DNA of 64,000 nucleotides from Bifidobacterium pullorum DSM 20433 (GCF_000771405.1 NZ_JDUI01000001.1:265203-329202); one strand, 5' to 3'. Numbered from the stretch's first letter, positions 1 to 8,206 are shown. Numbers and translations are program-made. The notes: generated by a model not told the origin, from the letters alone.

Positions 1-627
1 CGGACCACGTTCGACCCGCTGGAGGGTTTCGACCTCAACCCGTGGGACAAGCTCGACGATGTCCCCGGCAAGGCCGTGAACGCCACCAAGAGCCTGCTGG
101 ACGACCTGCTTGCCTCGCTCGACCGCAAGGAGCTGCACAAGGCCGTTTCGCTGATCGCCAACGCGCGGCTCATCGACATCGTCGGCGTGGAGAACTCCCT
201 GGTGCCCGCCACCGACCTGTTCACCAAACTCAGCTATCTGGGGCTCAACTGCCGGCTCAACACCGACGCCTACATGCAGCAGATCGGCGCGGGGCATCTG
301 AGCGAGAACGACGTGGCGGTGGCCTTCTCCCATTCCGGCAGGTCCATCGACACCATCAAGGCGCTGCGTCTGGCCAAGTCCCGCGGCGTACGCACTATCG
401 TCGTCACCGACTCCCCCGACGCACCCATCGGCAACTGGGCCGACGTCAGGCTGCTGGCCGGACGCGGCGAGCGAACGATCTACGGCAACGCCATCTTCTC
501 CCGCACCGCGCATATCGCCATGGTCGACATCCTGTACATGAGCGTCATCCTCAGCGACTACGGACGGTTCTCCACCGAACTCGACCGCTCGGGACGCTAC
601 ATCCAGGACCGTGGCGCCGCCGTCTGA
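1..627 (+). CDS. RpiR/MurR-family transcriptional regulator, 3' part (5' end outside window)
   Basis: The open frame runs in from the left edge (first codons read RTTFDPLEGF), so the N-terminal helix-turn-helix lies outside the window. What is present is the inter-domain region and a complete SIS (sugar isomerase) domain, with the typical phospho-ligand loop FSHSGRSIDTIKAL and IVVTDSPDAPIGNWAD. RpiR-type regulators use the SIS domain to bind a phosphorylated metabolite and switch DNA binding. The gene lies 312 bp upstream of a 2-AEP transport and degradation operon on the same strand, so it is the natural candidate regulator of that operon; this is inferred from position. A GTG at 76 would also open this frame but would leave the protein without a DNA-binding domain, so it is unlikely to be the start. 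Confidence 0.8.
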   Translation, partial: RTTFDPLEGFDLNPWDKLDDVPGKAVNATKSLLDDLLASLDRKELHKAVSLIANARLIDIVGVENSLVPATDLFTKLSYLGLNCRLNTDAYMQQIGAGHLSENDVAVAFSHSGRSIDTIKALRLAKSRGVRTIVVTDSPDAPIGNWADVRLLAGRGERTIYGNAIFSRTAHIAMVDILYMSVILSDYGRFSTELDRSGRYIQDRGAAV

Positions 628-939
628 ACCGCGCACGCCGCCACCCCGCTTCCGAAACGCGTCCATGCACGCATCCCGATGCGCATCGCGGCCGGCCCGC
701 ACGGACAACCTCGACCTACACAACTACGTCAAACCGTTGTAGTTTTACGCGGAGTTCGCATTTCTTTCCACCACCTTTCTCCCGCCATGGCCCATACGCG
801 CCCGCCCGGGACCGACGATGGAAATGCGGGCGAACCAGACCGCAGACATAACCGAACATCGAACCCAGCCGGCGACCGGGCCGGCACCACAGGCGGACGG
901 CCACAACCGCTCCCCGTCCGCGAAAGGCAACAATGCACC
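628..939. other. 312-bp intergenic region between regulator and transport operon
   Basis: No credible gene is seen here. The gap contains the inverted repeat at 722-744 and probably the operon promoter, but no convincing -35/-10 pair. A purine-rich GAAAGG at 921-926 is the likely ribosome binding site for the following gene. Confidence 0.5.
722..744. promoter_or_regulatory. Inverted repeat AACTAC-N11-GTAGTT, candidate operator of the 2-AEP operon
   Basis: The 6-bp arms AACTAC (722-727) and GTAGTT (739-744) are perfectly complementary around an 11-bp spacer. The site lies in the gap between the RpiR-type regulator and the first transport gene. The right arm overlaps TTGTAG, which could serve as a -35 element. 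RpiR proteins bind short palindromes near promoters, so this is a reasonable operator candidate, but it is only one weak palindrome. Confidence 0.3.
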
Positions 940-1737
940 ATGCTTGAACTGAAGAACATCACCAAGTCGTTCGGCGATGCCCACGTGCTCAACGGCATCA
1001 GCCTGACCCTCGACAAGGGGCAGATCATGTCGATCCTCGGCCCCTCCGGCGGCGGCAAGACCACGCTGCTGAACATCATCCTGGGCATCACCGACGCCAC
1101 CGGCGGTCAGATCCTCTTCGACGGGGAGGACCTGACCCGGGTGCCGATGGAGAAGCGCGGCTTCAACATCGTGTTCCAGGACTACGCCCTGTTCCCGAAC
1201 CTCAACGCCTTCGAGAACATCACCTACGGCCTGCGCAACAACCCCGGGGTCTCCAGCGAACAGGAGATCCGGGAGATGATTTCGCTGCTCGGCCTCGAGG
1301 AACACCTGACCAAATCGATCGACGAACTGTCCGGCGGACAGAAGCAGCGCGTGGCGCTGGCCCGCACGCTGGTCATGAAGCCGAAGCTCCTGCTGCTCGA
1401 CGAGCCGCTGTCCGCGCTCGACGGCGTGATCAAGGAGTCCATCAAGGCCAAGATCAAGCAGATCGTGGACCAGTACCATCTGACCACCATCATGGTCACC
1501 CACGACCCGGAGGAGGCCTGCACGATGTCCGACCGCGTGCTGATCCTCAACCAGGGCAGGATCGCGCAGTACGACACCCCGGAGAACATCATCGAGCACC
1601 CGGCCAGCGACTTCGTGCGCGATTTCATCCTGCACCAGCTGGAGGTCAAGCGCAACAACATCTATTCGCTGTTCTCCGAGGACCATGCCGCCGGCAATCG
1701 CCGCGAACCGGCGCTCGCCGGCATTGGAGAGGAGTGA
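940..1737 (+). CDS. ABC transporter ATP-binding protein of 2-aminoethylphosphonate importer
   Basis: A 265-residue ABC ATPase of the PotA/FbpC/PhnT type that should energise uptake of the phosphonate handled by the downstream genes. All motifs are intact: Walker A GPSGGGKTT (about residues 33-41), Q-loop FQDYALFPNL, signature LSGGQKQRVALAR, Walker B LLLLDEPLSALD and H-loop VTHDPEEA. It is shorter than most relatives (about 350 residues) because it stops soon after the ATPase core, so the usual C-terminal TOBE regulatory domain is missing. The start chosen is ATG 940 (MLELKNITKSF); the frame is open further upstream, but that stretch does not look like ABC protein. The fused permease gene starts 6 bp downstream. 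The substrate is inferred from PhnW and PhnX in the same run. Confidence 0.85.
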   Translation: MLELKNITKSFGDAHVLNGISLTLDKGQIMSILGPSGGGKTTLLNIILGITDATGGQILFDGEDLTRVPMEKRGFNIVFQDYALFPNLNAFENITYGLRNNPGVSSEQEIREMISLLGLEEHLTKSIDELSGGQKQRVALARTLVMKPKLLLLDEPLSALDGVIKESIKAKIKQIVDQYHLTTIMVTHDPEEACTMSDRVLILNQGRIAQYDTPENIIEHPASDFVRDFILHQLEVKRNNIYSLFSEDHAAGNRREPALAGIGEE

Positions 1738-1743
1738 TCCACG

Positions 1744-4608
1744 ATGTCCGTCGAATCCATCCAAGCGGGCAAGCAGCTGCCCAACATCGCCCCGGAGATC
1801 CTCAACCATGAGCGCCGCCCCTCCAAGCCGAAGCAGACCGAGCTGTGGGTGCTGCTGGCGGTTGTGGCGGTCGCGTTCTGCGCGTTCCTGATCGTGCCGA
1901 TGGCGCTGGTCGTCATCAAATCGTTCCAGACCGGCGACGGCGCGGCCACGCTGAGCAACTACGGCGCGATCATCGCCCAGCCGGAGTTCCTGACCTCGGT
2001 GCTCAACTCGCTCAAGGTGGCGGGCGCCTCCGCGCTGGTCTCGGTGCTGCTCGCGTTCCTGCTGGCCTACACGGTCAACTGCACGAACGTCCCGGTCGGG
2101 CTCAAGAAGGCCGTCTCCCTGCTCACCCAGGTGCCGATGCTGCTGCCGACCATCACCTACGGCTTCGCGATCATCTACAGTTTCGGCAACCAGGGCCTGA
2201 TCACCCGCCTGTTCGGCACCCAGCTGTTCGACATCTACGGCTTCACTGGACTGATGATCGGCTACGTGATCTACACGCTGCCCACCTGCTTCCTGCTGAT
2301 CAACAACAGCTTCCAGTTCGTGGACAAGAAGTTCATCATCGTCTCCCACATCATGGGCGACAAGCCGTGGACCACATTCCTCAACACCGTGCTGCGCCCG
2401 CTGGTCGGCACGTTGGCCGTGGCGTTCATCCAGGCGTTCTTCCTGGCGTTCACCGACTACGGCATCCCGACCTCGGTCGGCGGCACCTATGACGTGCTGG
2501 CCATGACCCTGTACAACCAGATGCTCGGTTCGATCCCGAACTTCAACCGCGGTGCCGTGATCGCCGTGTTCATGCTGATCCCCTCGATCCTGTCGATCAT
2601 CCTGATGACGGTTCTGGAACGCTATTCGATCCGCTACTCCAAGGTCTCGCAGGTCGAGCTGCCCAAGGGTCCGGTGCGCGACTGGCTGTGCGGCATCGGC
2701 TCGGTGTTCACGCTGGTGTGCGTGCTCTCGCTGTTCGCGGTGATCCTGGTCATCCCGTTCGTGAACGAATGGCCGTTCGACACCTCGTTCACCCTCGCGC
2801 ACATCACCGCGCTGTTCACCGAATCCGAACTGAGTTCGGTGTACACGAACTCGCTGTACGTGGCCGTGATGACCGCCCTTATCGGCTGCCTGTTCGCCTA
2901 CGCCGCGGGCCTGGTGACCTCGCGCTCCAAGCTGCCCAACTGGGCCAAGCGCGCGGTGGACGCGATGAGCTCGGTCATCAACACCGTGCCCGGCATGGTG
3001 CTCGGCATCGCGTTCCTGTTCGCGTTCTCCGGCAGCTCGTTGCAGAACACGTTCTGGATCCTCATCATCGCGAACATCGTGCACTACTTCGCCACGCCGT
3101 ACCAGATGATCAAGGATTCGCTGTCCAAGATGAACGGCTCGTGGGAGACCACGGCCAAGCTCATGGGCGACAACTGGTTCAAGACGATCATGCGCGTGGT
3201 CACGCCGAACGCGTGGCCGACGATCCTGCAGGTGTTCGGCTACTACTTCGTCAACGCGATGGTCACGATCTCCGCGGTCGTGTTCCTGACCGGCGCCCGC
3301 ACGCAGGTCATCACCACCGAAATCTCCGCACTGCAGCATCTGGCCGAGTTCGACCAGATCTTCGCGCTGTCGATCCTGATCTTGGCCACCAACCTGATCG
3401 TCAAGGGCGTGGTGGCATTGGCCACCCGCGAACGCGGCAAGGCCACGGTTCGCGAACGGGTCGTGCAGGTCGCCACCGCGGCAATGACGGTCCGCCGCGA
3501 CTCCCGGCTCGTGGCCGCCGAGCAGGCCTCCCGCTCCGGATCGCCCGACTTCCCGCTGCCTACCACCGGCAACCGTCGCGGCCGCACCATCTTCACCGGC
3601 ACCCTCTCCGGCATCCTGACGGTGCTGCTCGTCGCCTTCGGATTCGGCGCGTTCTCCGGAACCGCCGCGGCCGACGGCCAGGTCGTCATCTACACGAACG
3701 CCGACGACGAGGCCGTCACCGCATTCCAGAACGCGCTCAACGCCAACGGGTTCGAGAACCAGTACGTCATCCAGAGCTTCGGCACCTCCGAGCTCGGCGG
3801 CAAGCTGCTCGCCGAAGGCAAGGCGCTGGAGGCCGACCTGATCACGATGAGCTCGTACTACGTGGATTCGGCGCAGGAACGCAACCACATGTTCGCCGAC
3901 CTGACCGAAGTGAAGTCCCAGCTGCTCCAGGACAGCGGCAACTCCACCGCCCCGGCGTACCGCCGGCCGACCACCGTGCAGGAGGGTGCGATCTTCTACA
4001 ACACCACCGTGCTGCGCGACGAGGGGCTGCCCGTGCCGCAGTCGCTGGCCGACCTGGCCGACCCGATCTACGCGGGCCAGATCTCGGTGACCGACATGGA
4101 GGGCTCCTCCACCGGCTGGCTCATGGTCCAGGCCATCGCCGACGCCTACGGCACCGGCGAGGAAGGCCGCGAGATCCTGACCGGCATCTACCGCAACGCC
4201 GGCCCGCACCTGCAGATGTCCGGCTCCGGACCGCTCAACTCGGTGCGTTCGGGCGAGGTGGCGATCGGCTTCGGCCTGCGCCACCAGGCCGTGGCCGACA
4301 AGAACGAGGGACTGCCGATCGACTACGTGGACCCCGAAGAGGGCAACTACTCGCTGACCGAGTCGGTGGCCGTGCTCGACAAGGGCGACCGGACGAACCC
4401 GTTGGCCCAGCGGATGGCCGCCGTCATCATCGACGAGGGCCGCCCCGAACTGCTCCGGACATATCCGAACCCGCTGTACGTGGGCGAACAGGCGCCGGAC
4501 AACGGTTCAGCGAACCCGCAGGTCTTCCCCGAGGCGCTGACCGTGGACCTGCTGCAGGAGCACCAGGACTTCTCCGAAGCCTGCAAGCGCGAGGCGCAGG
4601 GCAAGTAG
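1744..4608 (+). CDS. Fused ABC permease (two halves) and substrate-binding protein, 2-AEP transporter
   Basis: A 954-residue polypeptide starting at ATG 1744 behind a strong GGAGAGGAG. Residues about 35-290 and 310-580 are two tandem binding-protein-dependent permease domains (FbpB/PhnU-PhnV type), each with about six membrane helices. After a hydrophilic linker comes one more hydrophobic segment (TGTLSGILTVLLVAFGFGAF, about residue 620) ending in an AAAD stretch. The remaining 310 residues are a periplasmic-type binding protein: VVIYTNADDEAV, FGTSELGGKLLAEGKALEADL, GAIFYNTTVL, GSSTGWLMVQA. In relatives the binding protein is a separate secreted protein. Here the extra helix would place it outside, tethered to the permease. 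The frame is continuous, with no sign of frameshift. PhnW lies downstream, so 2-AEP or a similar phosphonate is the likely substrate. Confidence 0.85.
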   Translation: MSVESIQAGKQLPNIAPEILNHERRPSKPKQTELWVLLAVVAVAFCAFLIVPMALVVIKSFQTGDGAATLSNYGAIIAQPEFLTSVLNSLKVAGASALVSVLLAFLLAYTVNCTNVPVGLKKAVSLLTQVPMLLPTITYGFAIIYSFGNQGLITRLFGTQLFDIYGFTGLMIGYVIYTLPTCFLLINNSFQFVDKKFIIVSHIMGDKPWTTFLNTVLRPLVGTLAVAFIQAFFLAFTDYGIPTSVGGTYDVLAMTLYNQMLGSIPNFNRGAVIAVFMLIPSILSIILMTVLERYSIRYSKVSQVELPKGPVRDWLCGIGSVFTLVCVLSLFAVILVIPFVNEWPFDTSFTLAHITALFTESELSSVYTNSLYVAVMTALIGCLFAYAAGLVTSRSKLPNWAKRAVDAMSSVINTVPGMVLGIAFLFAFSGSSLQNTFWILIIANIVHYFATPYQMIKDSLSKMNGSWETTAKLMGDNWFKTIMRVVTPNAWPTILQVFGYYFVNAMVTISAVVFLTGARTQVITTEISALQHLAEFDQIFALSILILATNLIVKGVVALATRERGKATVRERVVQVATAAMTVRRDSRLVAAEQASRSGSPDFPLPTTGNRRGRTIFTGTLSGILTVLLVAFGFGAFSGTAAADGQVVIYTNADDEAVTAFQNALNANGFENQYVIQSFGTSELGGKLLAEGKALEADLITMSSYYVDSAQERNHMFADLTEVKSQLLQDSGNSTAPAYRRPTTVQEGAIFYNTTVLRDEGLPVPQSLADLADPIYAGQISVTDMEGSSTGWLMVQAIADAYGTGEEGREILTGIYRNAGPHLQMSGSGPLNSVRSGEVAIGFGLRHQAVADKNEGLPIDYVDPEEGNYSLTESVAVLDKGDRTNPLAQRMAAVIIDEGRPELLRTYPNPLYVGEQAPDNGSANPQVFPEALTVDLLQEHQDFSEACKREAQGK

Positions 4609-4613
4609 CTCAG

Positions 4614-4651
4614 CCCCGGGGGCGCGCCCGGGGTGCACGCCCTCCCCTTTT
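4614..4651 (+). terminator. Stem-loop plus T-run after the fused transporter gene
   Basis: CCCCGGG (4614-4620) pairs with CCCGGGG (4627-4633), followed after a short gap by CCCCTTTT (4645-4651). It lies between the transporter gene and phnW, which share a strand, so it may act as a partial terminator or attenuator that lowers phnW/phnX expression. The T-run is distant from the stem, so this is tentative. Confidence 0.35.
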
Positions 4652-4726
4652 GCGCGAATCGGCCGATTCTTACGTTGGCATCGCAACCATATGGCCGATT
4701 CCGCAAGAATCCTCCGATTCGTGCAT
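4651..4726. repeat. Dispersed palindromic element, copy 1
   Basis: A 76-bp element with inverted ends (CGAATCGGCCGATTCTTACG against CGCAAGAATCCTCCGATTCG). Its reverse complement aligns without gaps to 16189-16262, about 80% identical by hand. It sits in the gap just before phnW, inside the 2-AEP operon. Small size, terminal inverted repeats and intergenic location suggest a MITE- or REP-like element. Confidence 0.7.
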
Positions 4727-4789
4727 GCAGACCACCTCACATCTGCACACCGCAACCACAGAACCATACAGAAAGGCACACGCACCATC

Positions 4790-5962
4790 ATGAACCGCGA
4801 CTACAAGCTGCTGACCCCCGGCCCGCTGACCACCACCCGCACGGTCAAGGAGGAGATGCTCTTCGACCACTGCACCTGGGACGACGACTACAAGGCCATC
4901 ACCCAGAAGATCCGCGCCGACCTGCTTGAACTCGCCCACTGCAACCCCGCCGAGTACACCACCGTGCTGATGCAGGGCTCCGGCACCTTCGGTGTGGAGA
5001 GCGTGCTGACCAGCGTCATCGGCGCCGACGAGAAGGTGCTGCTGTGCACCAACGGCGCGTACGGCGACCGTCAGGTCAAGATCTGCGAGCACGCCGGCAT
5101 CGACTACGTGCAGTACGCCGAGCCGTACGACCGGATCCCGGACGCCGCGCGTGTGGCCGAGATCCTCGACATCGACCCGTCGATCACCCACGTCTCGATG
5201 ATCCACTCGGAGACCACCTCCGGCTTGCTCAACGACATCGAGTCGGTGGCCCGCGTGGCCAAGGCGCACGGCTGCACGTTCATCGTGGACGCGATGAGCT
5301 CGTTCGGCGGCGTGGACATTCCGGTGTCCGACTGGGGCATCGACTTCCTGGTCAGCTCCGCCAACAAATGCATCCAGGGCGTGCCCGGCTTCAGCTTCAT
5401 CATCTGCAACACGGCCCGGCTGAAGGCGTCGCGCGGCAAGGCGCGCAGCCTGTCGCTGGACCTGTGGGACCAGTGGAACACGCTGGAGAAGGACGGCGGC
5501 AAGTGGCGCTACACCTCCCCCACCCACGTGGTGCTCGCGTTCAACAGGGCGCTCGACGAGATGAAGGCCGAGGGCGGCATCCCCGCGCGTTCGGCCCGCT
5601 ACGCCACCAACAACCGCATGCTGATCGCCCGGATGAAGGCGCTCGGGTTCGGCACGTTCCTCGAGGACCATCAGGGCCCGATCATCACCACCTTCACCTA
5701 CCCGGAGGGCGCGGGCTTCGACTTCGCGGACATGTACGCGTTCATCAAGGAGCGCGGCTACGCGATCTACCCGGGCAAACTGACCGACGAGGAGACGTTC
5801 CGTCTGGGCAACATCGGCGAGATCTACCCCGACGACATCCGCCGCGTGACCGAACTGTTCGCCATGTACATGGCCGAGCGCGGCCTGCTCGAGGCCTGCG
5901 CCGGCACCGCCGACATCGCCGCCGCCATCGAGGCGATGGACGAGGCGTCGGCCGCTCTGTGA
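4790..5962 (+). CDS. phnW: 2-aminoethylphosphonate--pyruvate transaminase
   Basis: A 390-residue PLP-dependent class V aminotransferase that converts 2-aminoethylphosphonate plus pyruvate to phosphonoacetaldehyde plus alanine in the cytoplasm. The N-terminus YKLLTPGPLTTTRTVKEEML and the block TVLMQGSGTFGVESVL are characteristic of PhnW. FIVDAMSSFGGVDIPV carries the PLP-ring aspartate, and SSANKCIQGVPGFSF contains the Schiff-base lysine, K193. The length fits the family, with a modest C-terminal extension rich in Ala. ATG 4790 gives the conserved N-terminus; the purine-rich AGAAAGG lies about 14 bp upstream, rather far. phnX follows after 34 bp, completing the two-step degradation of 2-AEP to acetaldehyde and phosphate. 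Confidence 0.93.
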   Translation: MNRDYKLLTPGPLTTTRTVKEEMLFDHCTWDDDYKAITQKIRADLLELAHCNPAEYTTVLMQGSGTFGVESVLTSVIGADEKVLLCTNGAYGDRQVKICEHAGIDYVQYAEPYDRIPDAARVAEILDIDPSITHVSMIHSETTSGLLNDIESVARVAKAHGCTFIVDAMSSFGGVDIPVSDWGIDFLVSSANKCIQGVPGFSFIICNTARLKASRGKARSLSLDLWDQWNTLEKDGGKWRYTSPTHVVLAFNRALDEMKAEGGIPARSARYATNNRMLIARMKALGFGTFLEDHQGPIITTFTYPEGAGFDFADMYAFIKERGYAIYPGKLTDEETFRLGNIGEIYPDDIRRVTELFAMYMAERGLLEACAGTADIAAAIEAMDEASAAL

Positions 5963-5996
5963 CAACCCGATAACCGCATAGCAAAGGATGTATCTG

Positions 5997-6773
5997 ATGA
6001 CCAACCGTTTCGACGCCGTGATCTTCGACTGGGCCGGCACCACCGTGGACTATGGCTGCTTCGCCCCCGTGCAGGCGTTCGTGGAGGCGTTCCGCGAGTT
6101 CGGCGTGGAGCCGACGATGGATGAGACCCGTCAGCCGATGGGCATGCTCAAGCATGACCACATCAGGACGATGATGGGCATGGACCGCATCGCCCGCGCA
6201 TGGGAGGACGCGCATGGCGCCGCCCCCACCGATGCGGATGTGGACGCCGTCTACAGCCACTTCGAGCCCAAGCTGCTGAGCATCCTCGACCGGTTCGCCG
6301 ACCCGAAGCCGGGGGTGATCGACGCCGTGGCCGCGCTGCGCGAGGCCGGATTGAAGATCGGCTCGACCACCGGCTACACCGACGCGATGATGGAGATCGT
6401 CGTGCCGAAGGCCGCCGAGCTCGGCTACGCCCCCGACCATTGGGTCAGCGCCGACGGCACGCAGGGCTTCGGCCGCCCCTACCCGTACATGATCTTCCAC
6501 AACATGCAGGTGATGCAGCTAATGGATGTGCGACGCGTGGCCAAGGTCGGCGACACGGTCTCCGACATCAAGGAAGGCAAGAACGCCGGCACATTCACCA
6601 TCGGTGTGACCGAGGGCAGCTCGCAGATGGGCCTCACGCAGGCCGAGTTCGAGGTCCTCTCCCCCGCCGAGCGGGACCGCGAGCGCCTGATGGCGCGCGA
6701 GGCGTTCCTGGCCGCCGGTGCCGACGCGGTCATCGACACGATGGCCGAGCTGCCCGCCCTGCTGCTGGGCTGA
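5997..6773 (+). CDS. phnX: Phosphonoacetaldehyde hydrolase (phosphonatase)
   Basis: A 258-residue HAD-superfamily enzyme that cleaves the C-P bond of phosphonoacetaldehyde to give acetaldehyde and phosphate. The nucleophile motif FDWAGTTVDYG has D11. The cap-domain lysine that forms the Schiff base with substrate is K52 in MLKHDHIRTMMGM. Later HAD motifs are IGSTTGYT and KVGDTVSDIKEGKNAGTFTIGVTEGS (split here only by description: lysine, then the acidic DTVSDI pair). ATG 5997 is chosen because AAAGGA (5983-5988) lies 8 bp upstream; ATG 5988 overlaps that ribosome binding site. With PhnW it completes the phosphonatase pathway, providing phosphate and nitrogen from 2-AEP. Confidence 0.93.
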   Translation: MTNRFDAVIFDWAGTTVDYGCFAPVQAFVEAFREFGVEPTMDETRQPMGMLKHDHIRTMMGMDRIARAWEDAHGAAPTDADVDAVYSHFEPKLLSILDRFADPKPGVIDAVAALREAGLKIGSTTGYTDAMMEIVVPKAAELGYAPDHWVSADGTQGFGRPYPYMIFHNMQVMQLMDVRRVAKVGDTVSDIKEGKNAGTFTIGVTEGSSQMGLTQAEFEVLSPAERDRERLMAREAFLAAGADAVIDTMAELPALLLG

Positions 6774-6808
6774 ACGCATCCATCACCCCGGCATATGCCG
6801 CAGAGGCA

Positions 6809-7014
6809 CGGTTCTCAAGGCGTACGATCTCAGCCTCAGCCTGCTGTTCCAAGCCACAGCTCGTGAGAACCGTCTTCGGGTGCGTGTTGTCATCTCCACG
6901 CGACAACACGCCTTCCAACCCGCATGCACAGCGCCGTGTTGTCGCATCCGTGCGACAACACGCGCCCGAAGACGAGACCAGCATGCCGTGTTGTCGCGTC
7001 CGTGCGACAACACG
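6809..7014. repeat. Cluster of nested inverted repeats with three evenly spaced 28-bp palindromes
   Basis: Three copies of a 28-bp palindrome with arms CGTGTTGTC and GACAACACG lie at 6883-6910, 6935-6962 and 6987-7014, with starts exactly 52 bp apart and 24-bp spacers. The middle copy has perfect 12-bp arms around TCCG. Further pairs enclose them: CGGTTCTCA (6809-6817) with TGAGAACCG (6864-6872), and GTCTTCGGG (6872-6880) with CCCGAAGAC (6965-6973). The cluster lies between two convergent transcription units and may also end transcription. A related single palindrome occurs at 59135-59159. Confidence 0.75.
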
Positions 7015-7037
7015 GCATTTGCGTATCCTCCGCCGGA

Positions 7038-8039
7038 TCAGCGCAGGTGTTCGTTGAAGAACGTCTCCAGTTTGCCGAAGGGGATCGCGTCCTTGCCGCC
7101 GCCGTCATACAGGTCGGTGTGCACGGCATCCGGGATGATCAGCAGTTCCTTGTTGTCCGCGTACGGGTTGTCCTTGACCATGGCGGCGTAGGCGTCGCGG
7201 CTGAAATAGCAGGAATGGGCCTTCTCACCGTGCATCACCAGCACCGCGCTGCGGATCTCATTGACGTACTGCAGGATCGGCTGGTTCAGGAAGGACATGC
7301 AGCCGATGACGCTCCATCCGCCGTTGGAGTTCAGGGAACGGGGATGGTAGCCGCGCGGGGTCTTGTAGTAGTCGTAGTAGTCCTTGACGAAGAACGGGGC
7401 GTCGTCCGGGAGCGGATCGACCACGCCGCCGGCCAGCGCGTATGCGCCGCTGCGGTAGTCCGCGGTCCGCTGCGCGTTCAGCGCCCGCTTCTTCTCGTAA
7501 CGGGCGTCGGCGGAATCCTCCGCGTCGAAGTAACCCTTGGCATTGACGCGGGTCATGTCGTACATCGTGGATGCCACGGTCGCCTTGATGCGGGTGTCCA
7601 GTGCGGCCGCGTTCAGCGCCATGCCGCCCCAACCGCAGATGCCGATGGTGCCGATGCGTTCAGAATCCACGTTCTCCTGCACGGACAGGAAGTCGACGGC
7701 TGCCTGGAAGTCCTCGGTGTTGATGTCCGGTGAGGCCATGTAGCGGGGTTCGCCGCCGCTTTCGCCGGTGAAGGAGGGGTCGAAGGCGATGGTCAGGAAT
7801 CCGCGTTCCGCCATCGTCTGCGCGTACAGGCCCGCGGCCTGCTCCTTGACCGCGCCGAACGGACCGCACACCGCGATTGCGGCCAGGCGTCCGGCGGCGT
7901 TCTTCGGCTCGTACAGGTCGGCCGCCAACGTAATGCCGTACCGGTTGCGGAAGGTGACCTTGCGATGGTTCACCTGCTCGCTTTTCGGGAATGTCTTGTC
8001 CCATTCCTCGGTGAGGGTCAGGGTTGTGGTATCCGCCAT
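7038..8039 (-). CDS. Alpha/beta hydrolase with cysteine nucleophile (dienelactone hydrolase-like)
   Basis: A 333-residue alpha/beta hydrolase. The oxyanion and core blocks IAVCGPFGAVKEQAAGLYAQ and IAFDPSFTGESGGEP are clear. The nucleophile elbow reads GICGWGG, so the nucleophile is C135 rather than serine, as in dienelactone hydrolases. The C-terminal histidine is in IIPDAVHTDLYD. The substrate is unknown; esterase or lactone hydrolase activity is likely. The start is ATG at 8039, with AAAGGA about 12 bp upstream. The gene is transcribed divergently from a MerR-family regulator, and its own promoter has the 19-bp spacer typical of MerR control, so it is probably induced by that regulator in response to an unknown small molecule or stress. 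Confidence 0.8.
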   Translation of the reverse strand: MADTTTLTLTEEWDKTFPKSEQVNHRKVTFRNRYGITLAADLYEPKNAAGRLAAIAVCGPFGAVKEQAAGLYAQTMAERGFLTIAFDPSFTGESGGEPRYMASPDINTEDFQAAVDFLSVQENVDSERIGTIGICGWGGMALNAAALDTRIKATVASTMYDMTRVNAKGYFDAEDSADARYEKKRALNAQRTADYRSGAYALAGGVVDPLPDDAPFFVKDYYDYYKTPRGYHPRSLNSNGGWSVIGCMSFLNQPILQYVNEIRSAVLVMHGEKAHSCYFSRDAYAAMVKDNPYADNKELLIIPDAVHTDLYDGGGKDAIPFGKLETFFNEHLR

Positions 8040-8142
8040 GATTCGTTGTCCTTTCCTTGCGATGATCGTCGCGACCGAATCCGTCCGACCTCTTCCGGAC
8101 TGTGGGAAACCGCTGTTCCGGCTCGTCTCGGATCGCAGTATG

Positions 8143-8173
8143 ATCGTAGAAGTTGAAGTTAACTTAAGGTCAA
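8143..8173 (-). promoter_or_regulatory. MerR-type promoter and operator with 19-bp spacer
   Basis: Read on the minus strand, TTGACC (-35, 8173-8168) and TACGAT (-10, 8148-8143) are separated by exactly 19 bp. The spacer carries the palindromic core AAGTTAACTT. An overlong 19-20 bp spacer holding a dyad is the hallmark of promoters untwisted by MerR-family activators; the SoxR site has the same AAGTTAACTT core. It faces the alpha/beta hydrolase gene and lies 33 bp from the MerR gene start. Confidence 0.75.
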
Positions 8174-8206
8174 GCATCGTGGCGTGTCGCCGCGAAGGAG
8201 GACACC

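Noticed and set aside
745..4284. 1179-codon open frame on the minus strand opposite the transporter genes
   Set aside because: Composition is the Arg/His/Gly/Asp-rich type produced by antisense reading of high-GC genes; it overlaps two clearly functional genes with known motifs.
6883..7014. CRISPR-like array (28-bp repeats, 24-bp spacers)
   Set aside because: The repeats are near-perfect palindromes differing at several positions, there are only three, spacers are part of other inverted repeats, and no cas genes are nearby.
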